Below are positions 18,401-27,734 of a DNA stretch of 64,000 nt, piece after piece. The translations under genes and the position numbers were made by a program. Below the pieces are notes generated by a model that did no database searches, was not told where the DNA came from, and was given only the letters and a program-made list of their open reading frames with translations. Position 1 is the first letter of the stretch. Every line of letters starts with the position of its first letter. This DNA comes from Lachnotalea sp. AF33-28 (GTDB lineage: Bacteria > Bacillota > Clostridia > Lachnospirales > Lachnospiraceae), in assembly GCF_003477885.1 (NCBI RefSeq), contig NZ_QUEE01000017.1, forward strand, positions 75,323 to 139,322. Reading direction: 5' to 3'.

Positions 18401-18695
18401 AATGGATAAGCTGTACCAGAAATTCAGGATACCCGGATATGCGGACACGCTGATGCATCCCAATTATTTCAGCCGGGATGGGTATCCCGTGGACAACACC
18501 GCCGTGCTGGAACTTACCTGTCCGGAAGAAAACATGCAGATCACGCTGGTTCTTGCGGAGGGCGGCAGCATGACGGCACAGTACGGCGGCAGGCAGGCCG
18601 TACAGGAAGGCAACCGCCTCATCTTAAGAGACCTTCCCAAGGGAGACAGCTGTGTGACGCTTGAAGGAACAGGCAGAATTCTATATATTGAGTGA
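15432..18695 (+). CDS. Large right-handed parallel beta-helix protein, cytoplasmic
   Basis: 1087 residues, ATG 15432 after GGAGGGAAAG. Residues about 25-420 show repeating beta-helix rungs of roughly 22-25 residues with NxI/NxF turns (for example CKNVHLHNVTAKGFEIGLHMK, CHNRIEENNFS, HNVLRKNDM, YNTYIRNKVNYSSYG, NGFYLEGNRIENNSG, FNIHFIGNTIEDNGAEDIF), as in NosD/pectate-lyase-like folds. The rest (about 430-1087) is beta-rich, with possible sugar-binding modules around 590-680 and 700-830. There is no signal peptide although such folds often act outside cells. A polysaccharide lyase, epimerase or hydrolase role is possible; no family-specific catalytic site was identified. Confidence 0.7.
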   Translation: MRQLKTVKPYPGMVIEESVIFQPGVYNFFGKEGITVRGEQIEIDGNDCVFIGGQKKRNKEEEAYSSEFSYGYGDMADDSLGYRGTGFLLENCKNVHLHNVTAKGFEIGLHMKECENCLITDNDFSYNYHNPDWGWDEHRDMGGMVLEKCIGNEIGRNRATDVWSALVLRESSRNYVHHNNCSHTSNVGLRMWLACHNRIEENNFSWGLRKNPDEVHARDSSCVLIESGSCHNVLRKNDMRYGGDGLFIRSLNNMMSMHNLIEENDTSYANNNAIEAWDAYNTYIRNKVNYSSYGFWLGCSDHTVLIGNEVVGNGTTFNNAPEAFGNAGISVVNGSGNGFYLEGNRIENNSGPGLAIRYKMADPIRNWVIKNNSICHNCNDERGYKGYGVYMKHCFNIHFIGNTIEDNGAEDIFRDEDVSLVQFYEPDTAYEQLKITCEKEFVTAGDVCRFSAAPGYDRYEYFVNDGNVCRECCPVIAFPKPGRYSISVNAYKDGCIAVGTADICVRPNGEKILQAENSSCWKAELAGCRIEGIKKEVRDESVALINEGSSQSRFSLECGGLDLTGKTHLTFLYQYQNDYIDWEKEAQVPTVIFTDGEGKRLTIKPVRNLLVDKCQICNQAKYSWEVLSVPLTENPDYTLEMEDGFTWKAERISLEFVYPMNSVGRFVVGDMRLENRPAAEYDDVCRMNEIPVECRKKCTSASSGTESYDDIFGSNPYCYMATRRWESGTAGEREQFKISFTASSAVSGMIIRFYRDELECVLPQSVSLYDGEHRLIRQETPVKSSYLEWKDLDLVTEELILEFTKMPGKSIAMYQCRVLKEKRQMPCLRIQEKQPLSVCASDAVVKLNIERNPKESTLSSLEYAVYDSNEKDILASRILVRGSIAADQVRSGSKVSLDLKQIELMREKTYHLLLWQTHMAAGIQNGAYYRWVGDGIAEMDTTYGYINQLEVVDKGRTGWGRNYLRINCDELVYDRSCVSEGLGNRFGLTGMDKLYQKFRIPGYADTLMHPNYFSRDGYPVDNTAVLELTCPEENMQITLVLAEGGSMTAQYGGRQAVQEGNRLILRDLPKGDSCVTLEGTGRILYIE

Positions 18696-18711
18696 TGAAG
18701 GAGACATAAAA

Positions 18712-20625
18712 ATGAAGGCTTATCAGAACTATCTGGTGGAATCTTTGGGCATCGGCTGTCTGAAACCACGTGGCTGGCTGGCCCGCGAACTCAAACTGCA
18801 GATGGAAGGCATTACCGGTGAGCTGGATGAGAATTGGGGCTCCATCAATCGGTTTTCCGACTGGCTGGGGGGCACGAATATAGGCTGGGAACGCCCCCCG
18901 TACTGGCTGGACGGCCTCGTGCCGTTAGCCTGGCTGCTGGGAGATGAAAAGAGAATTGAAAAGGCCCGCAGCTGGATGGAGTGGACATTAAATTCACAGC
19001 GGGAAAACGGGGACTTCGGCCCGCATTACTGGACACAGGAGTTTGACGATACGCTGTTCTGGCCCAAATTCGTGATGTTAAAAGCGCTGGTCAGCTACTA
19101 TGAGGCGGAAAACAACCCGAAGGTGCTGGAATTTATGAGCCGCTATTACCGCTTCTGTGATACACTGCTGGACACCTATCACATGAGCGGATGGGATGAG
19201 GCCAGGGCCGGGGATTTCGCGTGGTCGGTATGCTGGCTGTATGAGAAGACCCATGAAGAATTTCTCACGGGCCTGCTGGATAAAATCAATTCGCAGTCCT
19301 TAAATTGGACCGAGTGTCTGGAGAACTGCCCCTTTACCCATCCTACGGCATACTATTATAACTGGAAAGAGCTGACGGACAAGAGCAGCCGCAGCGGCTG
19401 GTATACGATCATGAAATACCATGCCACCCATATTGTCAATGTGACCATGGGCTTAAAGCAGCCGGTCATGGCTTATAAGGCGGGGGGCGAGAAGAAGTAT
19501 CTGGATGCTCTTTATGCCGGCATGAAATCCTATATGAAATACCATGGACAGGTGACCGGGGTTTACTCAGGGGATGAACACTTAAGCGGCCCCAATCCCA
19601 CCCAGGGTACGGAGCTCTGTTCGGTGGTGGAGTTCCTGTTTTCGCTCAACGCCATATTCCAGCAGACCGGGGACGCCAGATTTATGGACCTTCTGGAGCG
19701 GATCGCCTACAATGCGCTGCCAGGCACGATCACCGAGGACTTCACCGGACATCAGTACGATCAGCAGGCGAACCAGGTGAAGGTTTCTATGGAGTCCAGG
19801 AACTGGTATAACAACGGCGACAGGGCGAACCTGTTCGGGTTTGAGCCCAATTTCGGCTGCTGCCTGGCCAACATGCATCAGGGCTGGCCGAAGCTGATAA
19901 GAAATGCATTTTTCATGAACGGGCAGGAGGAGCTGGTGTTCGGCGCCTATATGCCGGTCAGCGCCCTGTGGCAGCGTGAGGACGGAGATATAAGGATCAC
20001 GGAAGAGACGGAATATCCGTTCAGGGATACGGTTACAATAGCCTTTGAGATGGATGAGCCCAGGGAATTTACCTGTCGCATCCGGATTCCCGGCTGGTGT
20101 TCGTCCGCTAGGATCGAATATAACGGAGAAGTGATCGGCAGTGAGGCAGAGGACGGGTATGTCAGCCTGCATCGGGTGTTTGAAAACGGCAGCAGGATTG
20201 TCCTTCATTTTCCCATGGAGATCACCTTAAAGACCGGGTGGTATCATAACGGCATGAGTGTGGAGCGCGGCCCGCTGGTATATGCGCTGAATATAAAGGA
20301 AAGATGGGAAAAACTCGGCCAGGGACATCCTAAGTTCCCGGACTGTGAGATCTATCCGGAGAGCAGATGGAATTATGCGCTGGATACGTCGGTGCCCATG
20401 GAGGCGGTGCTTTCGGAATGCTTAAGTGAGCAGCCTTTTTCCAAAGAAAATCCTCCGGTCAGGATCCTGGCGGCAGGACGGCCGGTTGAGAGCTGGCAGA
20501 TGGAAAACAATTCCGCAGGCGATCTGCCGGAATCGCCGGTGGCTTTAGATGCGGCGCCGGAAACGGTGGAGCTGGTGCCCTATGCCTGCACAAAACTTAG
20601 AATTTCGTTATTTCCCTGGCTGTAG
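18712..20625 (+). CDS. GH127-type (DUF1680) beta-L-arabinofuranosidase-like protein
   Basis: 637 residues from ATG 18712, ribosome site GAAGGAG at 18698-18704; the frame extends upstream over the previous gene. The family is recognisable by an alpha/alpha-barrel with GDFGPHYWTQEFDDTLFWPKFVML and the metal/catalytic cysteine cluster: E301 and C303 in GTELCSVVE, and C383-C384 in NFGCCLANMHQGW. The E-x-C plus CC arrangement matches the zinc-binding site of the characterised beta-L-arabinofuranosidase, where one cysteine is the nucleophile. C-terminal beta-sandwich domains follow (about 420-637). No signal peptide, so it acts on imported sugars. GH146 or a related arabinofuranosidase group is an alternative. 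Confidence 0.8.
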   Translation: MKAYQNYLVESLGIGCLKPRGWLARELKLQMEGITGELDENWGSINRFSDWLGGTNIGWERPPYWLDGLVPLAWLLGDEKRIEKARSWMEWTLNSQRENGDFGPHYWTQEFDDTLFWPKFVMLKALVSYYEAENNPKVLEFMSRYYRFCDTLLDTYHMSGWDEARAGDFAWSVCWLYEKTHEEFLTGLLDKINSQSLNWTECLENCPFTHPTAYYYNWKELTDKSSRSGWYTIMKYHATHIVNVTMGLKQPVMAYKAGGEKKYLDALYAGMKSYMKYHGQVTGVYSGDEHLSGPNPTQGTELCSVVEFLFSLNAIFQQTGDARFMDLLERIAYNALPGTITEDFTGHQYDQQANQVKVSMESRNWYNNGDRANLFGFEPNFGCCLANMHQGWPKLIRNAFFMNGQEELVFGAYMPVSALWQREDGDIRITEETEYPFRDTVTIAFEMDEPREFTCRIRIPGWCSSARIEYNGEVIGSEAEDGYVSLHRVFENGSRIVLHFPMEITLKTGWYHNGMSVERGPLVYALNIKERWEKLGQGHPKFPDCEIYPESRWNYALDTSVPMEAVLSECLSEQPFSKENPPVRILAAGRPVESWQMENNSAGDLPESPVALDAAPETVELVPYACTKLRISLFPWL

Positions 20626-20708
20626 AGGCGGGAGGATAGCAGCAGGGCGGTAAGGCGTGAGTGGGAAGATACGGTAAACAGGGTATTTGGGACAGAGGAA
20701 GTGACAGA

Positions 20709-22292
20709 ATGAAAATCAGTAAAAAAATCATACCCATAGCCTGCCTTGTGCTGTTTGTGGCAGCGGCGGTATTTGTTTTGATGGATCACGGAAAGACGGA
20801 GGAACCGGAGGCTTCGGATATCTGTATCTGGTATCCCAGCGGCTATGAGCTGCTGCATAAACAGACCTTAAACGATGTGGAAGTCATCCGGCAGATCGAA
20901 GAGAAGCTGGATGTGCCGCTGTATTTTACCGGCACCAGCGGGGACCTGGACAGCGCTTTTTCTGTGGTTATGGGGGATTTGGAGGGTACGGATGCCGTAT
21001 TTTACCGGTTTGACGCCGGGCAGCTTAGGTCCAGCTATGAAAACGGCCAGATCCTGGACTACCGTGAGTATCTGGATCGGATGCCCAATCTGTCGCGCCT
21101 GTTTGAGGAAAATCCGCTGCTGTATCAGTATGCCTGTGTGGACGGACATTGTCTTTTGTTTCCGTCCACACTGGAGAATGCCTATGAAGATGTGCTGCTT
21201 GCTGTCCGCAGCGACTGGAAGGAACAGGCGGGTTATACCTGGGGGGGGGTATACGCCTGGAGCCTTGCCGAGCTGGAACAGATGTTTTTAAAGCAAAAAC
21301 TGCTGTTTGAAGAAAAAAGACTGGCTCCCATGGATGAATACTTCGTGGGGCTGTCTTCTTATAACGGATTTATCGAACATCTTCTTCCTCTCTACAAAAC
21401 ATCCGTCGGCCTGTACTGGAATCAGGACAGGGACGGCCTGATCTACGGACCTTCGACAGAAGAATACCGCCGTTTCCTTACGGATATGAAACGCATGTAT
21501 CAGGAAGGGCTGCTGGACAGCCATATCTATGACAGCAGCGATACGAATTTTGAGAAATATCTTCTCAACAGCACCAGCAGCGCCGTATTGGCCACCAGCG
21601 GCCAGATAGAAAAGCTGGAAGGTTACGCCGCGGAAAACGGGGATTCGCTGCCTCTGGAGTATATCAACCTGTACAGCATGGCCGGTGAAGAGGCGGTTTT
21701 GTATGATGCAAAAGGCCGGAAGGACAGGGTGCTGGAATTCGGCTTTGTGATCAACAGCGATATCGGAGAGGAGAAGCTGGAAAAGCTGCTGCGCTTTATC
21801 GACTATCTGTATTCCGATGAAGGTATGGAATATACGAACTGGGGAGAGCCCGGACGGCATTATGAGGAGCAGGACGGCCTTAGAGTGTACAGCCCAAAAC
21901 TGTTAAAAGACGGCGAATACTATGGGATCAGCATGGCGCCGTATGTGAAACAGGACCTGCTTAGGACGGACCGGAGCGTCAACTTGAATATGTCTTCCGA
22001 AAAAAGCCGTAAGTGCATCCTTTTAAGAAGCTATGAAGCGGACAGGAGCTTTACGGAGCCTAAGGGCTACTACAGTGAGGAGGGCGCATTTAGCCGGTCT
22101 GATCTGAAAACTGCGCTGGAATCGTTTACGGAGGAGACCTCCATGAATTTCATATTCCAGAGTATAGATCCGTCGGATGATCTGCAGTGGCAGGAGTACT
22201 TAGACGCGCTTTACGGGCTGGGTCTTGAGCAGTATCTGGATATGGAGCTTCAGGCGTCGGAGAGGATGGAGGCGGTTACCTATGAAAAATAA
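20709..22292 (+). CDS. Second solute-binding-protein-like protein, membrane-anchored without a lipobox
   Basis: 527 residues from ATG 20709 (GAGGAAG at 20695-20701). The fold resembles the LplA-like protein at 13696: YREYLDRMPNLSRLFEENPLL, IYGPSTEEYRRFLTDMKRMYQEGLLD and YLYSDEGMEYTNWGEPG align with that protein's segments. The N-terminus has one hydrophobic helix (about 6-23) but no Cys, so it would be held by an uncleaved helix instead of lipid. It overlaps the RDD-protein gene by 11 bases. It may sense or present the sugar rather than serve transport, since a normal lipoprotein is already encoded. Role inferred. Confidence 0.7.
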   Translation: MKISKKIIPIACLVLFVAAAVFVLMDHGKTEEPEASDICIWYPSGYELLHKQTLNDVEVIRQIEEKLDVPLYFTGTSGDLDSAFSVVMGDLEGTDAVFYRFDAGQLRSSYENGQILDYREYLDRMPNLSRLFEENPLLYQYACVDGHCLLFPSTLENAYEDVLLAVRSDWKEQAGYTWGGVYAWSLAELEQMFLKQKLLFEEKRLAPMDEYFVGLSSYNGFIEHLLPLYKTSVGLYWNQDRDGLIYGPSTEEYRRFLTDMKRMYQEGLLDSHIYDSSDTNFEKYLLNSTSSAVLATSGQIEKLEGYAAENGDSLPLEYINLYSMAGEEAVLYDAKGRKDRVLEFGFVINSDIGEEKLEKLLRFIDYLYSDEGMEYTNWGEPGRHYEEQDGLRVYSPKLLKDGEYYGISMAPYVKQDLLRTDRSVNLNMSSEKSRKCILLRSYEADRSFTEPKGYYSEEGAFSRSDLKTALESFTEETSMNFIFQSIDPSDDLQWQEYLDALYGLGLEQYLDMELQASERMEAVTYEK

Positions 22293-22782
22293 TGCGGGGA
22301 TGTCGGGTATCGGATATAAAAACGAGCGGATATTGGAATTCGGACTGGATGCGCTGGCAGTGTCCCTGGTTCTGGTCATCACATGGCTGCTGTTTGGGTA
22401 CCCGCATATCTTTAACTACTTTCAGGAGATGGAAGAGGCAAAAGTGATCATCAGCCCGGAGAAATATATGCTGGCCATGGAGGACATCAACGCCCGGCTG
22501 GAACGGGTGATCATGGAGGTCTTTATGGCTTATTTCCTGTATGAATCCCTGTTTCTGATTTTCTTTAAGCAGACGCCCGGCAGACGGGTATTCGGCAGGA
22601 AGATGGAGCTGAATCTGGAGACAAAGCATGAATTTCTGATGCGCTGTCTGATCATACCCACCAGGACCTTTGCAAAGCTTTTCTGCATCTATACCGTGAT
22701 TCCGCTGGTGGTGATAGGGGTGGTGTTCCTGTTTTCCAGAAAGGATAAAACCCTGTTAGACTATGTTTTTCTTACTGAATGA
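22282..22782 (+). CDS. RDD-family membrane protein
   Basis: 166 residues from ATG 22282, overlapping the preceding gene by 11 bases, so translation is probably coupled. Three to four membrane helices are visible. The RDD features are the ERILEFGLDALAVSL start (Arg and Asp in the first helix) and KQTPGRRVFGRKMEL, the conserved TPG-R loop. The function of RDD proteins in sugar loci is unknown; the overlap with the lipobox-less binding-like protein suggests the two form a unit. Confidence 0.75.
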   Translation: MKNNAGMSGIGYKNERILEFGLDALAVSLVLVITWLLFGYPHIFNYFQEMEEAKVIISPEKYMLAMEDINARLERVIMEVFMAYFLYESLFLIFFKQTPGRRVFGRKMELNLETKHEFLMRCLIIPTRTFAKLFCIYTVIPLVVIGVVFLFSRKDKTLLDYVFLTE

Positions 22783-22809
22783 GGTCAGCATTAAATCCCG
22801 GAGGTATTT

Positions 22810-25500
22810 ATGAATAGAATAGAGTTGAATGGAGCCTGGCAGTGTAGTTTTCCGGATGGACAGCACCTGGAAGTTATGGTGCCGGGCTGTTTTGATGTAT
22901 ACAGAAAAGAAAAGGACATCGCAGATGCCGTGACGCTGTCACGCACGTTTTGCGCAGAGATAGGGGAAGGAAAGCGGGCGCTGCTGTATTTTGGCGGCGT
23001 GAGCTATTACTGCGATATCTATGTAAACGGACGTCTTGCGGGAAGCCATGAGGGCATGTGGGATAATTTCAGCACGGACGTGAGCGGACTGTTAAAAAAC
23101 GGTGAAAACGAGCTGACGCTTACGGTCTGGAAGCCCGGCTACCATAAAGAGGACCGTTTTCCCCTGCGGGAGGTGCTGTCCGGTTTTATTCCGGATGTGC
23201 TCTGCACCTTCGGCGGCATCTGGGATGATGTGTATCTTTTGTCGGCGGATACCTATTTCATCGGCCGCCACTGCGCTTCGGCTTCTTTAGACGGCGCAGG
23301 GAAACTGACCGTTGATATAAACTGTGCGGATCAGATCCCGGTGAAGATCACCGGTGCGGTGTACGGGCCGGACGGCAGAAAAGCCGCTGCAATCTGTGCA
23401 CAAAGGGAAGCTGGTCCGGGGGAAAACCGCCTGGAAATCCCGTTTGAGCTGTCCGAGCCGGACTGCTGGAGCCCGAACCGTCCCCAGATGTACCGCTACG
23501 ATCTGGAGATCACCGCGGGAGGACAGACCGAGCGCGTTGAGAATGCCTTCGGATGCCGCAGCATACAGGCGGACGACAGCAGGATCCTTTTAAACGGCGA
23601 GCCTGTTTACCCCAGGGGCATCCTGCACTGGGGGTATTACAGCGGACTGACGCCCCGGCCCGGCGCGGGTGTGATCCGCGATGAAATCGCAAAATGCAGG
23701 CAGTACGGTTTTAATATGATCAAACACTGCCTTTACATACCGAGAGAAGAGTACCTAAGACAGGCGGACGAGGCCGGCATGCTTTTATGGATCGAACTTC
23801 CGCTCTGGCTTCCGGATGTTTCGGAGGAGCTGGAACCCCGCATCCTGCGGGAATTTCCGAGGCTGCTCAACCAGATCAAAGGCCATCCATCCGTCGTGAT
23901 GGCAAGCCTTGGCTGTGAGTTGGATGACAAGGTGGGAGGCGCGGTGCTGGAGGAGATGTACCGGCTGGCAAAACGTGAGTTAAACTGCCTGGTGCGGGAT
24001 AATTCCGGTTCCGGCGAGTGCTATGGCGGCCTGGCGGTGGACTATGCGGATTTCTCAGATTATCATTTTTACGGGGAACTCCAGAATATGGAAAATCTGA
24101 TGGAGAATTTCACCCCGGTTTGGAAACGGAACCGCCCCTGGATCTACGGCGAGTTCTGCGACAGCGATACCATGAGGGATCTGGCAGAGGTGCGCGGGCG
24201 CATGGGCAAAGAGGAGCTGTTCTGGGAAAAGGCGGACCCTGTGGAAAATCCCATCAGCATATTAAAGCCGGATTTCTACCTGGGAAGCCACGAGGAGCGC
24301 ATGAAAGAAAGCGGCATCCGGACGGACTTCTCCCTGATAAAGGAGCTGTCTTTCAACCACTCCATGGTGCACAGAAAGACGACGCTGGAGGAGACCAGGG
24401 CTTTTGAAGAGATCTCGGGCTATAATATCACCAGCATCCGTGACGTGCCCATCGCTACCAGCGGCATATTCGACGATTTCATGGAACCGAAGTTTGACAG
24501 GAAGCTTTTTTGCAGCTTCAACAGCGACGTGATGCTGATTCCGGCATGGGATCTTGGCAGGACCTGGATCGGCGCGGATCGCGTGCTCCCAAGAGAGCGC
24601 TATAATTTCATCGGCGGCAGCACCCTTACACGGCATATCCTGGTGTCCAACTATTCCGGAAGCGCGCTTGTGGATCCTGTGCTTTCCTGGAGCCTGGAAA
24701 CAGACGGCCATGCATGGGCCGGCGGAAAAGAGACGGGCAGAACCGTTTTGTCCGGGACAGTGAGGGAATGTGCATATCTGTCCTTTGCGCTGCCCAAGGC
24801 GGGCCGTCCCTCCACCGCTGTTTTAAAGGTGAAACTTAGCAGCGGCGCCGTCGAATGCGAGAACCGGTGGCCGGTATTTCTGTATCCGGAGCTGTCCTGT
24901 GCGGATGTGCGGGTGGGACTTTACGATCCCTGCCATATATTTGACCGGACAGAACCGCTGTTTCAGAGTATGACACGGATTGCGGATGAGCAGGAGATTG
25001 CCTTGGATGAAATAGATGCGGTGCTGACCTCACGGCTGACCCCTGCGGTGCTTCGTTATGTGGAGCGGGGCGGAAAGGCTGTCTGCGTGCAGAGAGGCAC
25101 GGGTCCCCTGCCCACAGTGCCTGTGGCGTTCTGGAGAGAGGGGATGGTCCGCTACGGTTCCCATCCCGCTCTGGGCGGTATCCGCTATGAGAACTGGATG
25201 GATGACCTGCGCTTTTTCGGCGTGGGCACGGATACTTCCCTGGATCTTACCGATCCGTATTACAGCCATTTTACATCTGCAGAACCTGTGATCCTCCGGT
25301 ATGACTGCAGGGAATGGAAGAAGAGCGCTTATATGGCCGAGCTTCGCCTGGGCCGCGGCCGCATTCTCGCCACAACCCTGCGCCTGGAGGGCGGCATGGG
25401 CAAGCAGCCCCTCTTTATCACAAACAACACATTGGGCCGGCACCTGCTCATGAGCGCTGTACTGGATCTTACCGGCAGAAACGGCGGGCAGGCTTTTTGA
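22810..25500 (+). CDS. Glycoside hydrolase family 2-like enzyme
   Basis: 896 residues, ATG 22810 after GGAGG at 22800-22804. The N-terminal jelly-roll (to about 150; LYFGGVSYYCDIYVNGRLAGSHEG) and the Ig-like domain (about 160-250) are typical of GH2. The TIM barrel begins at LLNGEPVYPRG; the expected acid/base is E370 (SLGCELD, where GH2 usually has NE) and the nucleophile E448 (YGEFCD). About 400 further residues form C-terminal domains, one ending with a glutamine-amidotransferase-like LRYVERGGKAVCVQ pattern. No signal peptide. Beta-galactosidase, glucuronidase or arabinosidase activities occur in the family; the altered acid/base context makes a specific guess unsafe. Confidence 0.75.
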   Translation: MNRIELNGAWQCSFPDGQHLEVMVPGCFDVYRKEKDIADAVTLSRTFCAEIGEGKRALLYFGGVSYYCDIYVNGRLAGSHEGMWDNFSTDVSGLLKNGENELTLTVWKPGYHKEDRFPLREVLSGFIPDVLCTFGGIWDDVYLLSADTYFIGRHCASASLDGAGKLTVDINCADQIPVKITGAVYGPDGRKAAAICAQREAGPGENRLEIPFELSEPDCWSPNRPQMYRYDLEITAGGQTERVENAFGCRSIQADDSRILLNGEPVYPRGILHWGYYSGLTPRPGAGVIRDEIAKCRQYGFNMIKHCLYIPREEYLRQADEAGMLLWIELPLWLPDVSEELEPRILREFPRLLNQIKGHPSVVMASLGCELDDKVGGAVLEEMYRLAKRELNCLVRDNSGSGECYGGLAVDYADFSDYHFYGELQNMENLMENFTPVWKRNRPWIYGEFCDSDTMRDLAEVRGRMGKEELFWEKADPVENPISILKPDFYLGSHEERMKESGIRTDFSLIKELSFNHSMVHRKTTLEETRAFEEISGYNITSIRDVPIATSGIFDDFMEPKFDRKLFCSFNSDVMLIPAWDLGRTWIGADRVLPRERYNFIGGSTLTRHILVSNYSGSALVDPVLSWSLETDGHAWAGGKETGRTVLSGTVRECAYLSFALPKAGRPSTAVLKVKLSSGAVECENRWPVFLYPELSCADVRVGLYDPCHIFDRTEPLFQSMTRIADEQEIALDEIDAVLTSRLTPAVLRYVERGGKAVCVQRGTGPLPTVPVAFWREGMVRYGSHPALGGIRYENWMDDLRFFGVGTDTSLDLTDPYYSHFTSAEPVILRYDCREWKKSAYMAELRLGRGRILATTLRLEGGMGKQPLFITNNTLGRHLLMSAVLDLTGRNGGQAF

Positions 25501-25528
25501 GACTTTATACAACACTTTGGAGGAATAT

Positions 25529-27685
25529 ATGTCCCAGTCTTTTGAAATCAGAGAAGAAAGTTTTTATATAAACGGCAAAAAGACACCGCTGCTCTGCGGT
25601 GAAATCCACTATTTCCGCATGCCCAAATCATCCTGGGCGAATGCACTGGACCGCCTGGCGGAATGCGGCTGCAATGCGGTGGCTTATTATGTGCCCTGGT
25701 TTGTACACGAGTACGAAGAAGGGAAGTTTGATTTTCACGGCGATGTTCACCCGGATAACGACCTGCATACCTGGATCCGCATGACCATGGAGCGGGGGCT
25801 GATCGGTTATCTGCGTCCGGGCCCATATGTTTATGCGGAGACTAAGGATCTGGGTCTGCCGGTGTGGTTTACGCGCAAATACAAAGATGCCATCATCAAA
25901 GGCTATCAGGACGGCGGGTATGTGGATACCGCATTTGCCAACGGCGCTTCCCATAACCATCCGGAATTTCTGGAAGCGGTGAGAAAGTGGTACCGGGCGC
26001 TGTGCGGCGAGGTGGAGCAGTACCTGTATCCCGAGGGCAATGTGGCGCTGTTCCAGCTTTGCAACGAGATTCCGGGAGACGACTGTGATGACAGGAATCC
26101 CAGGAATCTTGGCATAGGGGATCCGAACGGGCTCTGGCCTTCCTGGCTTAGGGATAAGTACCAATCGGTGGAAAATCTGAACAGGCGTTACGGCAGCAGC
26201 TTTCAGATGCTGGAGCTGGTGGAGCCGCATCAGCTGGAGGCCTGCAGTGGAAAGCTCTATTTTGAGGATCATCTGGACTTTTATTATACCCGCTATTTCC
26301 CGGAGTATTTCCGGAGGCTTAAGGAGATGGTCTGCCTGAAAAAAGAGCATCCTATCACCTTTGTCCATAATGCGTATAACCCCAGGGCGATTTCTCTGCA
26401 TTACCATAACCGGCGGCAGAATCCCTGGCTGAACGTGGGCGTGGACTGCTACTACTCCCTAAGCGGCAGGATCGGCATGAAGGAGGCCACCTATTACTGT
26501 GAGTACGGCGCCGAGTACGCCAGGCGGTTCCTTAACAATGTGCCGTGGGTGATCGAGCAGGAATGCGGCTATTGGACGGATTATCCGGCTGTCTACGGGC
26601 CGGAGCTGTATATCTTTAATATCTGGACTATGGCGGCGGGCTATCAGGGGATGAACATGTATCTGTTCGCTTCCGGCATCAACCGTCCGGGCATGGGCTT
26701 TTACGGGACGGAACACAACTGGCAGGCCCCGGTGGACGCTTCCGGCCGGGCGGCGGAGAATTATCCTTACATAGAGCGGTCGATCCGCGATATATTAAAA
26801 CATCAGGACGCTCTGCTTTGCGGAATGCACTACGATATCGGGCTGGGAGTCCGGCATGCGCCGGGACTGATTTGGAAAGCGGTAGCCAAGCCTTCCAACG
26901 AGGCATATTTCGCGCTGAAATCGGCCGGATTTACCCCAAGGATCTATGATTATGAGGCCATGAGCCCGGAAGAGCTGCTTAAGTGCCCCGTATTGTTTGT
27001 CGTTTCGGATGAATGCATGGAACCTGAAGTACAGGAAAATTTGGCAGAATATGTGCGCCTGGGAGGCCGGCTCATCATAAACGGGATCTTCCCATATCTG
27101 GCATGCTGCGGCAGTCCCTGTACGCTGCTTGGCGACGCATTTGGGCTTACGGCAGGGGAAGGGCAGATCCGGGAAGAGGTACAGGGTAAGCTGATACTGG
27201 ACGGAGTGGAGTATTTTATAGGAAAACAGGTACAGCAGGTCACGCCGGCCGGCGAGAGCGGCTGGAAGATCGCGGCGGCATCGGAGAGCGGAGCTGCAAA
27301 AGATGAGGCCGCGGTCTGCGGCGCAGGAACACCGTGCACGGCAGCAGGCGGCGAAGATGCGGCGGATGACCGGTCGGCATGCGGCAGGCCAGGCGCCCTC
27401 TGGCGGGAATATGGCAAAGGCAGCGTGATGGTTCTGCCGTTTCCGCTGGAGATGCAGTTTTACGGCATGGCGGATATGCTGGTGAAGCTTCTGTCGCTCA
27501 TCGGAGCCCGTCCGGGCATCCGCGGGGCCAGACGGCTGCGTATCCTGCCCAAAGAGGACGGCAGCATCATCGCCCTGAACCTGCATCCTATGGCGGTGCG
27601 GGAGACGGTATCGGTCGATACTCCCGGGGGAGAGAAGACGGAGACGGTGGATCTTGAACCCCATTCCTTCCGGATCATTCACTGA
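25529..27685 (+). CDS. GH35-like beta-galactosidase-type enzyme
   Basis: 718 residues from ATG 25529, GGAGG at 25519-25523. The N-terminus FYINGKKTPLLCGEIHYFRMP and RPGPYVYAETKDLGLPVWF are hallmarks of the GH35 barrel. The acid/base is E180 (QLCNEIPGDD); the nucleophile is probably E345 (WVIEQECGYW). Residues about 450-560 look like a beta-galactosidase trimerisation-type domain (YVRLGGRLIINGIFPYL). A low-complexity Ala/Gly/Asp stretch near 590-625 separates it from the C-terminal beta domain and may be an insertion. No signal peptide; expected to act on imported oligosaccharides. Confidence 0.78.
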   Translation: MSQSFEIREESFYINGKKTPLLCGEIHYFRMPKSSWANALDRLAECGCNAVAYYVPWFVHEYEEGKFDFHGDVHPDNDLHTWIRMTMERGLIGYLRPGPYVYAETKDLGLPVWFTRKYKDAIIKGYQDGGYVDTAFANGASHNHPEFLEAVRKWYRALCGEVEQYLYPEGNVALFQLCNEIPGDDCDDRNPRNLGIGDPNGLWPSWLRDKYQSVENLNRRYGSSFQMLELVEPHQLEACSGKLYFEDHLDFYYTRYFPEYFRRLKEMVCLKKEHPITFVHNAYNPRAISLHYHNRRQNPWLNVGVDCYYSLSGRIGMKEATYYCEYGAEYARRFLNNVPWVIEQECGYWTDYPAVYGPELYIFNIWTMAAGYQGMNMYLFASGINRPGMGFYGTEHNWQAPVDASGRAAENYPYIERSIRDILKHQDALLCGMHYDIGLGVRHAPGLIWKAVAKPSNEAYFALKSAGFTPRIYDYEAMSPEELLKCPVLFVVSDECMEPEVQENLAEYVRLGGRLIINGIFPYLACCGSPCTLLGDAFGLTAGEGQIREEVQGKLILDGVEYFIGKQVQQVTPAGESGWKIAAASESGAAKDEAAVCGAGTPCTAAGGEDAADDRSACGRPGALWREYGKGSVMVLPFPLEMQFYGMADMLVKLLSLIGARPGIRGARRLRILPKEDGSIIALNLHPMAVRETVSVDTPGGEKTETVDLEPHSFRIIH

Positions 27686-27734
27686 AACACCGGAATGGGG
27701 CACTAATTGTACTAAGAGGAGATAATAAGAAGCT

